33,046 nucleotides of DNA from Alphaproteobacteria bacterium. Lineage in GTDB: Bacteria; Pseudomonadota; Alphaproteobacteria; JAEULC01. The first letter of the stretch is position 1. Each line of letters starts with the position of its first letter. Where the stretch lies: positions 1 through 33,046 of the forward strand of contig JADLEG010000013.1 of the NCBI GenBank assembly GCA_020846275.1, read 5' to 3'. The position numbers and the translations under genes were made by a program. Shown piece after piece: positions 8,469-19,413 of this stretch. The notes below the pieces were generated by a model. The model saw only the letters and a list, made by a program, of their open reading frames with translations. It made no database searches and was not told the origin of the DNA.

Positions 8469-9713
8469 ATGGTGCGTTGGGATTCGCTTTGGGTCAACGT
8501 GTCGGCGGCGACCATGGCGCCGGGGGCGGGCGCGGATGCCTATGGGGGCATTCCCGACGCCGCCATCGCCGTGGCGAACGGCAAGATCGCCTGGATCGGG
8601 CCGCGCGCCGAGCTGCCGGCCGAGGAAGCCCGCTCGACCCGCCACGTCCATGACTGCGGCGGCACCTGGATCACCCCCGGGCTGATCGACTGCCACACCC
8701 ACCTGGTGTTCGGCGGCGACCGCGCCGGCGAGTTCGAGCTGCGGTTGGGCGGCGCCAGCTACGAGGAGATCGCGCGCGCCGGCGGGGGCATCCGCTCGAC
8801 CGTGGCCGCCACCCGCGCCGTGGGCGAGGACGGGCTGTTCGCCGCCGCCGTGCCGCGCCTGCGCCGGCTGCTGGGCGAAGGCGTTACCACGGTCGAGATA
8901 AAGTCCGGCTACGGGCTGGATACCGCCAACGAAATGAAGATGCTGCGCGTCGCGCGCCGGCTGGGCCGCGAAATGCCGGTGGACGTCGCGACGACCTTCC
9001 TTGGCGCGCACGCCCTGCCGCCGGAATACGAGGGCCGCCAGGGCGCCTATGTCGACCTCGTCTGCGACGAGATGATGCCGCGCATCGCCGCCGACAAGCT
9101 GGCCGACGCGACCGACGCGTTCTGCGAGAAGATCGCCTTCACCCCGGCCGAGACCGAGCGGGTCTTCGCCGCCTCCGCCCGTGCCGGCATCCCGGTCAAG
9201 CTGCATGCCGACCAGCTTTCCGACCTCGGCGGGGCCGCGCTCGCGGCGCGTCACAAGGCGCTGTCGGCCGAGCACCTGGAATACACGTCCGAGGCCGGGG
9301 CCGCCGCGATGGGGCGGGCCGGCACGGTGGCGGTGCTGCTGCCGGGCGCCTTCTTCGTGCTGCGCGAGACCAAGCTGCCGCCGATCGCGGCGCTGCGCCA
9401 GCACGGCGTGCCGATCGCCATCGCCAGCGACTGCAACCCCGGCTCGTCGCCCGCGCTCTCGCTGCTGCTGATGCTGAACATGGCCTGCACGCTGTTCCGC
9501 CTGACCCCGGCCGAGGCGCTGGCGGGCGTGACGCGCAACGCGGCGCGCGCGCTGGGGATGGGCGACCGCGGCACGCTGGAAGTCGGCAAGCGCGCCGACT
9601 TGGCGCTGTGGCGCATCGGACGTCCCGCCGAGCTCGCCTATTGGCTGGGCGGCAATCCCTGCATCGGCGTCGTGCGCCGCGGCGAAGAGGTGGCGATGGC
9701 GGAGGCCGCCTGA
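8469..9713 (+). CDS. hutI: Imidazolonepropionase
   Basis: About 414 residues. Hydrolyses 4-imidazolone-5-propanoate to N-formimidoyl-L-glutamate, the substrate of HutF. Motifs include the metal-binding [18 protein letters not shown], the substrate-loop [13 protein letters not shown], the metal and catalytic HADQLSD, and [10 protein letters not shown] use ATG 8469, preceded by GGAGG at 8461-8465 with a short spacer. ATG 8442 would add nine residues and is the alternative. The stop overlaps the hutG start (TGATG), so the two are translationally coupled. HutH and HutU, which supply the pathway upstream, are not in the window. Confidence 0.96.
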   Translation: MVRWDSLWVNVSAATMAPGAGADAYGGIPDAAIAVANGKIAWIGPRAELPAEEARSTRHVHDCGGTWITPGLIDCHTHLVFGGDRAGEFELRLGGASYEEIARAGGGIRSTVAATRAVGEDGLFAAAVPRLRRLLGEGVTTVEIKSGYGLDTANEMKMLRVARRLGREMPVDVATTFLGAHALPPEYEGRQGAYVDLVCDEMMPRIAADKLADATDAFCEKIAFTPAETERVFAASARAGIPVKLHADQLSDLGGAALAARHKALSAEHLEYTSEAGAAAMGRAGTVAVLLPGAFFVLRETKLPPIAALRQHGVPIAIASDCNPGSSPALSLLLMLNMACTLFRLTPAEALAGVTRNAARALGMGDRGTLEVGKRADLALWRIGRPAELAYWLGGNPCIGVVRRGEEVAMAEAA

Positions 9714-10531
9714 TGGCCGGTTCGGGCATGATGCCGGACTTCCTGTTCACGCCGGGCGAGACGCCGCTGCTGATCAGCGCGCCGCATGTCGGCACGCATA
9801 TCCCGGCGACCATCGCCGAAAGCATGACGCCCGAGGCGCTGGAAGTGCCGGATACAGACTGGCACATGGACCGGCTCTACGGCTTCGCGCGCGAGATGGG
9901 CGCGGGCATGCTGATGGCGAACTATTCCCGCTACGTCGTCGATCTCAATCGCGATCCGGCCGGCAAGCCGCTCTATCCCGGCGCCGACAATACCGAGGTC
10001 TGCCCGACCGCGCGCTTCGACCGCGCGCCGATCTACAAGGATGGAAAGGCCCCGGACGCCGGCGCGGTGGCGCGGCGGGTCGATCGCTACTGGCGACCGT
10101 ATCACGACGTGCTGGACGCCGAGCTCAGGCGTCTCAAGCGCCGCTTCGGCGTGGCGTTGCTGTTCGACGCCCATTCCATCCTCAGCCGCGTGCCGCGCTT
10201 CTTCGAGGGCCGGCTGCCCGACCTGAACCTCGGCACGGGCTCGGGCAGCAGCGCCGATCCGCGGCTGATCGAGACGCTGGGCGACGTGTTGCGCGGCCGC
10301 AACGATTTCAGCCATGTCGTCGACGGGCGGTTCAAGGGCGGCTTCATAACGCGGCACTACGGCCGCCCGGCCGAAGGCTGCCACGCCGCGCAGCTCGAGA
10401 TGGCGCTGTCGGCCTATATGGAGGAATCGCCGCCCTGGGCTTGGCGCCCCGAGCAGGCCATGCGCGTGCAGGAGGTGCTGCGCGGGCTGTTGCAAGCCAT
10501 GCTCGACTGGGCCGGGGCGGCGCGGCGATGA
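9713..10531 (+). CDS. hutG: N-formylglutamate deformylase
   Basis: About 272 residues, N-formylglutamate amidohydrolase family (PF05013), releasing formate and L-glutamate as the last step after HutF. Visible motifs are SAPHVGTHIP near the N-terminus, DTDWHMDRLYGFA, SRYVVDLNRDP and LLFDAHSI. This is the zinc-dependent formylglutamate type rather than the arginase-like formimidoylglutamase, consistent with hutF next door. ATG at 9713 overlaps the hutI stop. Its own stop is overlapped by the next start, ATGATG at 10528. Confidence 0.95.
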   Translation: MAGSGMMPDFLFTPGETPLLISAPHVGTHIPATIAESMTPEALEVPDTDWHMDRLYGFAREMGAGMLMANYSRYVVDLNRDPAGKPLYPGADNTEVCPTARFDRAPIYKDGKAPDAGAVARRVDRYWRPYHDVLDAELRRLKRRFGVALLFDAHSILSRVPRFFEGRLPDLNLGTGSGSSADPRLIETLGDVLRGRNDFSHVVDGRFKGGFITRHYGRPAEGCHAAQLEMALSAYMEESPPWAWRPEQAMRVQEVLRGLLQAMLDWAGAARR

Positions 10532-11037
10532 TGCGGCGCCTTGCCGGGTGCGTGCTATTGCTGTTGGCCGCTTCGGCGCCGGGCACGGTTCCGGCGGCCG
10601 CACAGGAGGCGATCTACGGCGATTTCGGCATCGCGCTCGGCCAGCCCTTCGACCAGCGCATGGCGCAGGGCACGGTGATGCTGGCCGGCAATGTCGAGGC
10701 GCAGCGGTTCCAGCCTTCCTACCCGCTCTACCTCTTCCGCGACTACTATGCGGTGGTGACGCCGCGCTCGCGGCTGGTGGCCGGCATCGTGGCGCGATCG
10801 GTCGATTTCTCCTCGATGCCGGAATGCGTGACGCACCTGAACGCGGTGCAAGGTTTCCTCGGGCGCTACGGCCTGCCGCAGGTCGCCGCGCAGAACGACC
10901 GCGAGGTGATGGTGCAGATCGACCAGGGCAACCGCGCGGTCTATCTGCGCTGCAACCGGGCCGACCACATCCGCATGGAACTGAACTATGCGGACTACCC
11001 CATGCTGCAATTGCGCGCGCAGGAGGCCGGCAAATGA
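10528..11037 (+). CDS. Small exported protein of unknown function
   Basis: About 169 residues with an N-terminal signal peptide (MMRRLAGCVLLLLAASAPG ... AAAQ). The mature part is mixed and beta-rich. Two cysteines, in PECVTH and LRCNRADH, could form a disulfide in the periplasm. I recognise no family. It overlaps hutG at its start and the TPR-CHAT gene at its end by four bases each, so it is made from the same message. The shared export signal suggests it works with the CHAT protein rather than with histidine breakdown (inference). ATG 10531 is an equally possible start. Confidence 0.75.
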   Translation: MMRRLAGCVLLLLAASAPGTVPAAAQEAIYGDFGIALGQPFDQRMAQGTVMLAGNVEAQRFQPSYPLYLFRDYYAVVTPRSRLVAGIVARSVDFSSMPECVTHLNAVQGFLGRYGLPQVAAQNDREVMVQIDQGNRAVYLRCNRADHIRMELNYADYPMLQLRAQEAGK

Positions 11038-13946
11038 GCAGGATTTCGCAGGCGTTCGCGATCGCGGCGCTGATCGCCCTGGCGCCGGGCCTTGCCGGCG
11101 CGCAGACCGGCGCGCCCGCGGGCCAGACCGCCAGCCAGCCGCGTCCGCTGGGGCGCAACCTCAGCGGCGAGGATTGCGTGCTGGCCGGCGGCGGCAACCG
11201 CCAGGGCATCTTCTGCGGCGGGGTGGCGACGCCCGCGGCCGATATCAGCACGGTCGAATCGCGCAAGGACCCGAAGGACCTGCTGGAGGACGAGGCAAAT
11301 ATCCGAGCGCTGGCGGGGGGCCTCGCCTGCGCCGGTTCGGTGCGCCAGCTTCGCCTGGCGTCGGGCATCGAGGCGGCGATGCGCAGCTGCGCGGCCGGCG
11401 ACGGCTGGCCGCGCTTCGTGCTGGCGGCGCGGCGCGACCGCACGACGGTGTTCGCCTCGGGCCACATGACCGCGCTCGATCTTGCCCAGCGGGTCGCGAT
11501 GGAGCGTGTTGGCGGCGGCGCGCCGGCCGCCGCGCCCCCTGCCGGCGACAGCGGCGACGTGCGCCGGCGCATCGCGGAACTGGAGCAGCAGGTCGGCGGG
11601 TCGCTGGCGCTGATCGGCATGCTCGACGTCGGCAAGGTGGACAAGCTGCGCGAGCTGGCCAACGGCTATAACAGCCTGCGCGAATACGCCCGCGCCGAGG
11701 ACGCCTGGCGCCAGGTGCTGGACGCGCAGGAGCGCGTGATGGGCGCGCAGAACCCGGCGCTCGGCGATTCCCTGGCGCATCTCGCGCTCAATGTGGGCAA
11801 CCAGTCGCGGTTCGAGGAGGCCGACAAGCTGTTCGCCCGCGCCGAGCCCTTGACCAGGCGGTCGTCCGATCCCGACCACTATCCGCGGCTGCTGGTCTAT
11901 CGCGGCTTCTTGCAAGAGCTGCAGGGCCGCCTGCCGCAGGCCCTCGAACTGGTGGCGCAGTCGACCAAGATCCGCCGCGAGCGGCGCGACGCGCGCGATG
12001 CGCTGGCGCACAGCCTCTACGCCGAGGCCGGGCTGGCGATGAAGATCGGCGACCTGCCGCGCGCCGACCGCACCGTCCAGGAGGCGCGGCTGAACTTCGG
12101 CGCCGCCTATGGCAGCGTGAACTGGTGGGTGGCCGAGTCGATCGAGCTGCAAGCCGAAGTGGCCAAGCGCGCCAACCGCTTCAGCGATGCGCGCCGGCTC
12201 AACACCCAGCTCATTGGCCTGCGCGAAATCCTGTTCGGCCCGTCGCGGCCGCTGGCGCGCGCCTTCGCCCAGGCGGCGGAGATCGAGCAGGCGGCGGGCA
12301 GCCCCGACACGGCGCTCGCCGCCTGGCGGCGCATGGCGACGACCGTGCTGCGCGACCGTCGCGCGCGGGCCGAGGCCGACAGCAACGACTTCGCCTCCTA
12401 CGTGCTGGCCGCGCTGCGCCAGGGCCGGGCCAACCCGGCCGAGGAGCAGGCCCTGGCCGACGAAGCCTTTCGTGCCTCGCAGGCGCCGCGCGGCGGGGCC
12501 ACCGCGCAGGCGATCGGCCAGATGGCGGTGCGCCTGGCGGCGGCGACGCCCGAGCTCGCCGCCCTCGCGCGCGAGCTGCAGGACGCCTATGCCCGCATGG
12601 ACGATCTGCGCGAGGAACTGGCTGGCGAGATGTCCAAGTCGATCGAGCAGCGCAGCGCCGTGGCGGAAGGCGAAACCAAGCGGCGCATCGTCGAGGAGAC
12701 GGCCGCGATCGAACGGCTGGACCAGCGGCTGAAGCGCGAATTCCCCGCCTATGCCGAGCTGCAGTCGCCCGAGCCCGCCAGCGTCGCCGCCATCGCCAAG
12801 CTGCTGGCGCCGGGCGAGGCGCTGATGTCGATGATGACGTCGGACCAGGGCACTATCGTCTTCCTGCTGCGCGACGGGCGCGTGAAGGCGCATGCGGTCG
12901 GCCTGTCGCGCAACGCGCTTGACACGGTTGTGCGCGAGCTGCGCCAGGGCGTGGATTTCTCGCGCGGCGAGGTCGATTTCGACCTCGAGCTGTCGCACAA
13001 GCTCTACCGCGCGCTGATCCAGCCGCTCGACGCCGACCTGGTGGGCGTGAAGCACCTGATCCTGGCACCTGCCGGCGCGATGCTGGCCTTGCCGCCGGCG
13101 ATGCTGGTGAGCGAGCCGCCGACGCCCAAGCGCTACGCGGATGCCGCGTGGCTGGTGCGCAAGTTCGCCGTCAGCATGGTGCCGTCGATCGAGGGGTTCC
13201 GCGCGCTGCGTGCCGCCGCGCGGGGCCGGCCGGCGCCGCAGCCCTTCCTCGGCTTCGGCGCGCCCAGCTTCGCCGGCAAGCCCGGCGATCTGAGCGCGCG
13301 GCTGGAGCTTGGCGTCACCTGCCGCGACAAGGGCGAGAGCGTCGCGCGGCTTGTGCGCCTGTTGGAGCCGCTACCCGAGACGGCGGCCGAGCTCGGCGCC
13401 ATGGCGCGCGCGTTGAAGGCGCCGGCGTCCAGCGTGATCCTGGGCGATGCCGCGAACGAGCCGAGCGTGCGCGCGGCGAAGCTCGAGAACTATCGCGTGC
13501 TGGCCTTCGCCACGCACGGGCTGCTGCCGGGCGACCTGCCCTGCGACATCGAGCCGGCGCTGGCGCTGACGCCGCCGGCCCGGGCCACCGACGACAACAA
13601 CGGCCTGCTCGACGCCAGCGAGATCGCCAAGCTCAAGCTCAACGCCGATTTCGTGATCCTGTCGGCCTGCAACACGGCGGCGCCGGACGGCAAGCTGGGC
13701 GGCGAGAGCCTGTCGGGCCTTACACGCGCCTTCTTCTACGCCGGCGCGCGCTCGCTCTATGCCGCGTCCTTCCCGGTGCCGTCCGAGCAGACCACCGAGC
13801 TGACCACGGGCATTTTCACGCAGCTCGTGGCAGACCCGAAGCTCACCCGCGCCGAGGCTGCGCGGCGCGCCCAGCTCAAGCTGCTCGCCCAGCGCGACAT
13901 CGCGCATCCCGTGTTCTGGGCGGGCTTCGTGCTGATCGGGGACTAG
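11034..13946 (+). CDS. Exported TPR-CHAT domain protein
   Basis: About 970 residues. A signal peptide ([19 protein letters not shown] ... AGAQ) is followed by a Cys-containing N-terminal region, tetratricopeptide-type helical repeats (roughly 195-500, e.g. [20 protein letters not shown]), a short coiled segment, and a C-terminal CHAT domain (about 560-965). CHAT is a caspase-fold protease family, as in separase-like and Craspase (Csx29) proteins. The expected pair is present: H828 in FATHGLLPG and C879 in [12 protein letters not shown]. The export signal separates it from cytoplasmic CRISPR-type TPR-CHAT effectors. It is coupled to the preceding small exported protein by ATGA, and its stop overlaps the convergent APS-kinase gene by four bases. 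Confidence 0.92.
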   Translation: MSRISQAFAIAALIALAPGLAGAQTGAPAGQTASQPRPLGRNLSGEDCVLAGGGNRQGIFCGGVATPAADISTVESRKDPKDLLEDEANIRALAGGLACAGSVRQLRLASGIEAAMRSCAAGDGWPRFVLAARRDRTTVFASGHMTALDLAQRVAMERVGGGAPAAAPPAGDSGDVRRRIAELEQQVGGSLALIGMLDVGKVDKLRELANGYNSLREYARAEDAWRQVLDAQERVMGAQNPALGDSLAHLALNVGNQSRFEEADKLFARAEPLTRRSSDPDHYPRLLVYRGFLQELQGRLPQALELVAQSTKIRRERRDARDALAHSLYAEAGLAMKIGDLPRADRTVQEARLNFGAAYGSVNWWVAESIELQAEVAKRANRFSDARRLNTQLIGLREILFGPSRPLARAFAQAAEIEQAAGSPDTALAAWRRMATTVLRDRRARAEADSNDFASYVLAALRQGRANPAEEQALADEAFRASQAPRGGATAQAIGQMAVRLAAATPELAALARELQDAYARMDDLREELAGEMSKSIEQRSAVAEGETKRRIVEETAAIERLDQRLKREFPAYAELQSPEPASVAAIAKLLAPGEALMSMMTSDQGTIVFLLRDGRVKAHAVGLSRNALDTVVRELRQGVDFSRGEVDFDLELSHKLYRALIQPLDADLVGVKHLILAPAGAMLALPPAMLVSEPPTPKRYADAAWLVRKFAVSMVPSIEGFRALRAAARGRPAPQPFLGFGAPSFAGKPGDLSARLELGVTCRDKGESVARLVRLLEPLPETAAELGAMARALKAPASSVILGDAANEPSVRAAKLENYRVLAFATHGLLPGDLPCDIEPALALTPPARATDDNNGLLDASEIAKLKLNADFVILSACNTAAPDGKLGGESLSGLTRAFFYAGARSLYAASFPVPSEQTTELTTGIFTQLVADPKLTRAEAARRAQLKLLAQRDIAHPVFWAGFVLIGD

Positions 13947-15823
13947 CTCTTCAGCGCGAAATTCCGCGCCACGTAGGCGACGATCGCCTCGGCGCAGGCG
14001 GCGACCGCGGCGCGGCCGGTGTCCACCACCAGTTCCGGCCGCTCGGGTTCCTCGTAGGGCGCGGAGATGCCGGTGAACTCGGCGATCTGGCCCGCGCGCG
14101 CCTTCTTGTAGAGGCCCTTGGGGTCGCGTCCCTCGCACACCGCGAGCTCGGCCTTGATGAAGATCTCGTGGAAGGACGTGTCGCGCGCGGCGGCGCGGGC
14201 GCGCTCGCGATCGGCGCGGTAGGGCGAGATGAAGGCGGCGATGGCGATCGTGCCGGCGTCCGCGAACAGCGCCGCCAGCTCGCCCACGCGCCTTATGTTC
14301 TCGGCGCGGTCCTCGGGCGAGAAGCCCAGGTTGGCATTGACGCCGCGGCGCACGTTGTCGCCGTCCAGCACGTAGACCTGGTAGCCCATCTCGAACAGCC
14401 GCCGCTCGACCTCCATCGCCAGGGTCGACTTGCCCGAGCCGGACAGGCCGGTGAACCACAGAACGCCGCCCACATGCCCGTTGCGCGCCGCACGCGCCTG
14501 CTTGGTCACGCCATGCTCGACGCCGGTCAGGTTGCTCGCGCGCGGCGTCACCAGGAGCCGCTGGTCGGGATAGCCTTCCATGCCGATCAGCCCGCCGCCG
14601 GCGATGCCCATGCGGTCGACGATCACGCAGCGGCCGGTGCGCTTCAGCCGGCGGTATTCGTCGAGCGCCACGAGCTGCCGGGCGCGCAGCACCACGTCGG
14701 CGATGCCGTCGCGCGGCACCGCGTCGCCCGCGCGTTCCTCCAGCGTCTCGGTGTCGACCACGCGCTCGATCGCCTGCACCACGGCCTTGACCTCGCGGGT
14801 GGCGATGCGCACCGTCACCTCCTGGCCCGCCGCCAGCTTTTCCGGCGACATCCAGAACAGCCGGGCGCGGAACACGGTGGTTTCGATCGGCGGCGCCTCG
14901 ACATGGCTCGCCATCTCGCCGCGCTCGACGAAAAGCTGGTCGTCCAGCGTGATGCCGACGGACCGGCCGGCCTCGGCGCGGGCGGGCGGCGCGGGCACGT
15001 TCCAGGCCTCGATCGAAGCGACGCGCGCGGTCTTGTTGCTGGGCGAGAACAGCAGCGTGTCGCCCACGGCGAGCCGGCCGCTTTCGATCCGGCCCACCAG
15101 GATGCGGCGCTCGTCGAACTTGTAGACGTCCTGCAGTGGCAGCCGCAGCGGCTGCTCGAGGTCGGGCGCCGCGGCGCGGAAGGCGTCCATCGCCTCGACG
15201 ATCGTGGGTCCGCCGTACCAGCCCATGCGGGCCGAGCGCTCGACCAGGTTGTCGCCGTCGCGCGCCACAACGGGGATGAAGGCCGAGGGCTTGATCCCCA
15301 GCGACGCCAGGTAGGCGCTGTAGGTCGCGCGGATCTCCGCGAACCGGGCCTCGGCGTAGTCCACCGTGTCCATCTTGTTGACGACCACCGCGACCTGCTC
15401 GACGCCCAGGAGGTGCAGCAGGTAGCCGTGATGGCGCGATTGCTGGCGCACGCCCTGCGCCGCGTCGATCAGCAGCACGGCGGCGTCGGCCGCCGACGCG
15501 CCGGTGATCATGTTGCGCAGGAACTCGCGGTGCCCCGGCGCGTCGATCAGCACGTAGTCGCGCTTGGCTGTCTTGAACCAGATCTGCGCCGTGTCGATGG
15601 TGATGCCCTGGTCGCGCTCGGCCTTGAACGCATCCATCAGGAACGCCCATTCGAACGGCATGCCGCGCCGTTCGCACATCGCGCGGATCGCCTCGGCGCG
15701 GCCTTCGGGGAGCATGCCGGTGTCGTAGAACAGGCGGCCGACCAGCGTCGACTTGCCGTGGTCGACATGGCCGACCACCACGACGGCGAGCTGGCGCCCG
15801 GCGGTATCTGCGGATTGCGTCAT
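13943..15823 (-). CDS. Translation-factor-type GTPase fused to APS kinase (CysN/CysC-like)
   Basis: About 626 residues. The N-terminal GTPase has G1 GHVDHGKST (18-26), G3 DAPGH and G4 NKMD, then beta-barrel domains. The C-terminus is an adenylylsulfate kinase with P-loop GLSGSGKST (about 459), [10 protein letters not shown] and the conserved [13 protein letters not shown], making PAPS from APS. Known CysNC fusions pair with CysD to form ATP sulfurylase. Here G1 differs from the usual CysN GSVDDGKST and no cysD is adjacent, so the sulfurylase role is uncertain while the kinase role is well supported. I start at MTQSADTAG (15823); a longer in-frame N-terminus is possible but lacks family character. 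Confidence 0.88.
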   Translation of the reverse strand: MTQSADTAGRQLAVVVVGHVDHGKSTLVGRLFYDTGMLPEGRAEAIRAMCERRGMPFEWAFLMDAFKAERDQGITIDTAQIWFKTAKRDYVLIDAPGHREFLRNMITGASAADAAVLLIDAAQGVRQQSRHHGYLLHLLGVEQVAVVVNKMDTVDYAEARFAEIRATYSAYLASLGIKPSAFIPVVARDGDNLVERSARMGWYGGPTIVEAMDAFRAAAPDLEQPLRLPLQDVYKFDERRILVGRIESGRLAVGDTLLFSPSNKTARVASIEAWNVPAPPARAEAGRSVGITLDDQLFVERGEMASHVEAPPIETTVFRARLFWMSPEKLAAGQEVTVRIATREVKAVVQAIERVVDTETLEERAGDAVPRDGIADVVLRARQLVALDEYRRLKRTGRCVIVDRMGIAGGGLIGMEGYPDQRLLVTPRASNLTGVEHGVTKQARAARNGHVGGVLWFTGLSGSGKSTLAMEVERRLFEMGYQVYVLDGDNVRRGVNANLGFSPEDRAENIRRVGELAALFADAGTIAIAAFISPYRADRERARAAARDTSFHEIFIKAELAVCEGRDPKGLYKKARAGQIAEFTGISAPYEEPERPELVVDTGRAAVAACAEAIVAYVARNFALKS

Positions 15824-15915
15824 TCCGGCCTTGGGTCGAGTTTGGCACCGCGTGTGCGGCGCCGGGTGTATAGCCGGTCGGCCGCGCCGCCACAAGCAAG
15901 CCGCGGCGTCCGGCC

Positions 15916-18399
15916 TCAGGCGCGCCCGGGCAGCGCTGCCGGCGGGTTTACCAGCATCACGTCCATGCGGTTATAGGCGAATTCGATGCCCTGCTCGCCG
16001 AACGCCTTGTCGATGGCGAAGCGCAGTTCGTTGCCGGCCGGGACGATATGCGCCAGCTCGGCGACGAACACCCTGAGTTCGAATTCCAGCGACGACGCGC
16101 CGAAATTGACGAACACGACCATCGGCTGCGGCAGCGACAGCACCAGCTTGTTGGCGCGGGCGCAGGCCATCAGCACTTCGCCGACCCTGGTCACGTTGGA
16201 TCCGTAGACGACGCCCAGCTTGATGTCGACGCGCGAGGTGCCGTTCTTGTGCGTCAGGTTGATCACCGGCGCCGAGATGATGACCGAGTTGGGGACGATG
16301 ACGGTGGCGCCTTCGCCGGTCTCGACCTCGGTCGCGCGCACGTTGATCGCGCGGACCTGGCCGGTCTGGTCGCCGACCTTGATCACGTCGCCTACCTTGA
16401 CCGGCCGTTCGGCCAGCATGATCAGGCCAGAGACGAAGTTGTTGACAATGGTCTGCAGGCCGAAGCCGATGCCGACGCCCAGCGCGCCGGCCACAAGCGC
16501 CACGCTGCTGAGGTCGATCCCCATCGCCGACACGCCGACCAGGAGCGCCACGGTGAAGCCCAGGTAGCCGACGCTGGCGCGGATCGAATCCTGCGCGCCG
16601 CGGTCCAGCCGGGTCTGCGGCATGACGCGCTCGGACAGGAAGCGCTGGACCAGGCGGGTCGCCAGCAGCATCAGGAAGAAGACGATGATCCCGACGAGCA
16701 CGTTGCCGGGCGCGATGGTGTAGCGGCCGATGTTGACCCCGGTCAGGATGCGCCGCATCCAGGTCAGCAGGTCGTCCAGGTTGACGCCCCAGATCGTCAC
16801 CAGGACGACCAGGCCGACGAAACCGCAGGTGGCGTCCACCAGGATCTGCATCCAGGCGCGCAGCCGCTCGGCCTGGCTGTCGTCCAGCAGCAGCGCCTGG
16901 CGCGCCCAGTTGCCCGGCCGCGTGCCGGCGTCGAGCGCGATCGTCATCACGTCGCGCGCCAGCGCGCGCAGCGCGATATAGGTCACGATCAGAAGCGCCG
17001 TCCACACCAGGCCGGTAACAAGGAAGTCGGCGAAGGCGCCGTAGCCCGCCAGCGCCGAGACCGGCACCATCAGCATCAGCACCGAGGCGCCGAGCCGGAA
17101 CCGGAGCCACCGCATCGCATTGGCCGTCGTGGGCTGCGGCGCGTGGTCCGGTTCGCCCTCGACCGCCGCGGCTTCGGCGGATTCCGCGCCGCTCGTCGCC
17201 GGCCGCCATAGCCGGGGCTGCGCGACCGAGAACAGCATCAGCGCGATGGCGGAATTGGAGACGAGGCCGTAGACGGCGCCGAGCGCTTCCGCGACGCCCA
17301 GGGTCGATGCCATCAGGTCGAGCGCGATGTCGAGCGCGAACAGGGCCACCAGCAGCAGCAGACGCCGGCTGAGCGCGCGCGCCTGCGCGTCGTCGATGCG
17401 GATCAGGCGCCAGGCCGGCGCGTGCGGCGCCAGGGCGGCGGTGATGATCGCCGCCGCCATCAAGGTGCAGGCGCCGGCGAGCCCGGCACCGGTCACGATC
17501 TCCAGCGCGCGCCCGGTCAGTACGCCGCGCGTGTTGGCGTGCCACAGGAAGATCAGGATCAAGAGGGCCGGCAGCAGCCCCACGGCGATGCCCTCGGCCA
17601 GGGCGGCGGTCAGGCGCCGGGCATAGCTGGGCGTGGCGATCGCGGGGTCGCGACCGAAATAGCGCACGATCGTCCGCCGGATGGGGCCGGCGACCACCCA
17701 GCCCACGACCGACATGATCAGCAGCGCCACGATCGCGCGGACCCATCGCCCATCGCGGCGCATCGCGTGCAATTGTTCGATCGCCTGGCTCATGCCGCTT
17801 ACCAGCGCGTCCCGCAGGTCGATCGCCGCGTCCCACAGCACCGAGGGCAGGACCGGCACCGGCCCCACCTGCATCAGCCGCTCGGCAAAGGCGGTGTGTT
17901 CGGCGGTGGAAAGCTGGGCCAGCAGGTTGTCGGCGCGGCGCACGCCGAGCTCGGCCTGCCGGCCGCGGCCTTCGTAGGTGGCGACCTGGTCGCCCAGTTC
18001 CTTGCGCTGCGAGGCCACTCCGGCGGGCTCGGGCGGCGCGTCGGCGGCCGGCGGCGGACCCAGCACGTCGAGCAGCGCGCGCACCGATTGGGCCTGGGCA
18101 TCGTTGATCTGCTTCTGCGCCAAGGCCGCGTCGCGCAACTTGCCCAGGTCATCGCGGTAGTTGCGCGCCTCGGCTGAGGTCATGCCGGGCCGGGCGATGG
18201 CCAGCGTCAGGCGGTCGAGCCGCGCCAGCCAGTCCGCCGCCATCTGGCTGAACAGGCGCTGCTCGCCGCCAAGGCGCTGGTCGGACTCGGTGGTCTGGGC
18301 GCGCAAATCCCCGGCCGCGAACAGCAGAAGCGCGGCGCCCAGCGCGGCAACAATCAGGATCGGGCGTCGGATCATTGTAGGAATCGCGATCGTTGGCAT
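15916..18399 (-). CDS. Large MscS-family mechanosensitive channel (DUF3772-MscS)
   Basis: About 827 residues. After a signal peptide (near [19 protein letters not shown] ... LRAQ) comes a periplasmic helical DUF3772-type domain (about 35-210), a series of membrane helices, and the C-terminal MscS core. The core shows the Gly/Ala-rich pore helix [20 protein letters not shown], then the beta domain [20 protein letters not shown] and PNSVIIS. Such channels release solutes on hypo-osmotic shock. The start is ATG 18399 or 18375; both keep the signal peptide and neither has a strong ribosome site. It lies on the same strand as the APS-kinase gene, 92 bases upstream, and diverges from the FAH gene. 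Confidence 0.9.
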   Translation of the reverse strand: MPTIAIPTMIRRPILIVAALGAALLLFAAGDLRAQTTESDQRLGGEQRLFSQMAADWLARLDRLTLAIARPGMTSAEARNYRDDLGKLRDAALAQKQINDAQAQSVRALLDVLGPPPAADAPPEPAGVASQRKELGDQVATYEGRGRQAELGVRRADNLLAQLSTAEHTAFAERLMQVGPVPVLPSVLWDAAIDLRDALVSGMSQAIEQLHAMRRDGRWVRAIVALLIMSVVGWVVAGPIRRTIVRYFGRDPAIATPSYARRLTAALAEGIAVGLLPALLILIFLWHANTRGVLTGRALEIVTGAGLAGACTLMAAAIITAALAPHAPAWRLIRIDDAQARALSRRLLLLVALFALDIALDLMASTLGVAEALGAVYGLVSNSAIALMLFSVAQPRLWRPATSGAESAEAAAVEGEPDHAPQPTTANAMRWLRFRLGASVLMLMVPVSALAGYGAFADFLVTGLVWTALLIVTYIALRALARDVMTIALDAGTRPGNWARQALLLDDSQAERLRAWMQILVDATCGFVGLVVLVTIWGVNLDDLLTWMRRILTGVNIGRYTIAPGNVLVGIIVFFLMLLATRLVQRFLSERVMPQTRLDRGAQDSIRASVGYLGFTVALLVGVSAMGIDLSSVALVAGALGVGIGFGLQTIVNNFVSGLIMLAERPVKVGDVIKVGDQTGQVRAINVRATEVETGEGATVIVPNSVIISAPVINLTHKNGTSRVDIKLGVVYGSNVTRVGEVLMACARANKLVLSLPQPMVVFVNFGASSLEFELRVFVAELAHIVPAGNELRFAIDKAFGEQGIEFAYNRMDVMLVNPPAALPGRA

Positions 18400-18550
18400 T
18401 TCCAGCCTAGCATGTGGTCCGCGGGATGGCAGAATAATGGCGATACGGCCTTGCCGGGCGGCGAAGCGCAACGCTAATGTCCTGCCCGACCGCGCCGCGC
18501 TCCCAGACCGGGGCCGAGCCGCCGAACCGATCAATCCGTGGGGGAACACG

Positions 18551-19408
18551 ATGAAGCTGCTGCGTTACGGCCCGAAGGGCCGCGAGAAGCCGGGGCTGAT
18601 GGATGCGACCGGCGCGATCCGCGACCTGTCGCGGGTGGTCAAGGACATCGACGGCGACGCGCTCTCGCCGGCGGGGCTCCGCAAGCTCAAGGCGCTGAAG
18701 CCCGAGAAGCTCAAGAAGGTGGCGGGCAAACCGCGGCTGGGCGCGCCGGTCAACCCGATCGGCAAGCTGGTCTGCGTCGGGCTCAACTATGCCGACCATG
18801 CCGCCGAGGCCGGCGTGCCGGTGCCCAAGGAGCCGGTGCTGTTCCTCAAGACCGCCAATACCTATGCCGGCCCCAACGACAAGATCCAGTTCCCCCGCGG
18901 CGCCACCAAGATGGACTGGGAGGTCGAGCTGGCCGTGGTGATCGGCAAGCGCGCCCGCTACGTGTCCAAGGAACGGGCGCTGAGCCATGTCGCGGGCTAC
19001 ACGATCTGCAACGACGTGTCCGAGCGCGCCTTCCAGATCGACCGCGGCGGCAGCCAGTGGACCAAGGGCAAGTTCTGCGACGGCTTCGCGCCGATGGGAC
19101 CCTACGTGCTGACCGCCGACGAGGTGAAGGACCCGCAGGCGCTCGAGCTCTGGTGCGACGTGAACGGCCAGCGGATGCAGCACGGCAACACCAAGACGAT
19201 GATTTTCGACGTCGCGACCATCGTCAGCTACATCAGCGACTTCATCACGCTGGAGCCAGGTGACGTGATCATCACCGGCACGCCCCCGGGCGTCGGCATG
19301 GGCAAAAAGCCCAACCCGATCTGGCTGAAGCCGGGCGACGTGGTCACCCTGGGCGTCGCCGGCATGGGCGAGCAGCGCCAAGTCTGCGTCGGCTTCGCCA
19401 ACAAGTAG
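18551..19408 (+). CDS. Fumarylacetoacetate hydrolase family protein
   Basis: About 285 residues with the C-terminal FAH fold. The divalent-metal site DWEVELAVVIGK shows D122, E124 and E126, and the conserved GYTICNDVSERAFQ and ITGTPPGVGMGKKP follow. Members hydrolyse or decarboxylate 2-oxo acids: acylpyruvases, 2-keto-4-pentenoate hydratases, homoprotocatechuate decarboxylases, and proteins often labelled ureidoglycolate lyase. The exact substrate is not readable from sequence. ATG 18551 follows GGGGAAC with short spacing. Upstream, 18400-18550, separates it from divergent mscS. Its stop lies five bases from the convergent methyltransferase stop. Confidence 0.92.
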   Translation: MKLLRYGPKGREKPGLMDATGAIRDLSRVVKDIDGDALSPAGLRKLKALKPEKLKKVAGKPRLGAPVNPIGKLVCVGLNYADHAAEAGVPVPKEPVLFLKTANTYAGPNDKIQFPRGATKMDWEVELAVVIGKRARYVSKERALSHVAGYTICNDVSERAFQIDRGGSQWTKGKFCDGFAPMGPYVLTADEVKDPQALELWCDVNGQRMQHGNTKTMIFDVATIVSYISDFITLEPGDVIITGTPPGVGMGKKPNPIWLKPGDVVTLGVAGMGEQRQVCVGFANK

Positions 19409-19413
19409 AAGCT

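Noticed and set aside
11034..13946. CRISPR-associated TPR-CHAT (Craspase-type) effector
   Set aside because: The protein has a Sec signal peptide, and no CRISPR repeats, gRAMP/Cas7-11 or other cas gene is in the window.
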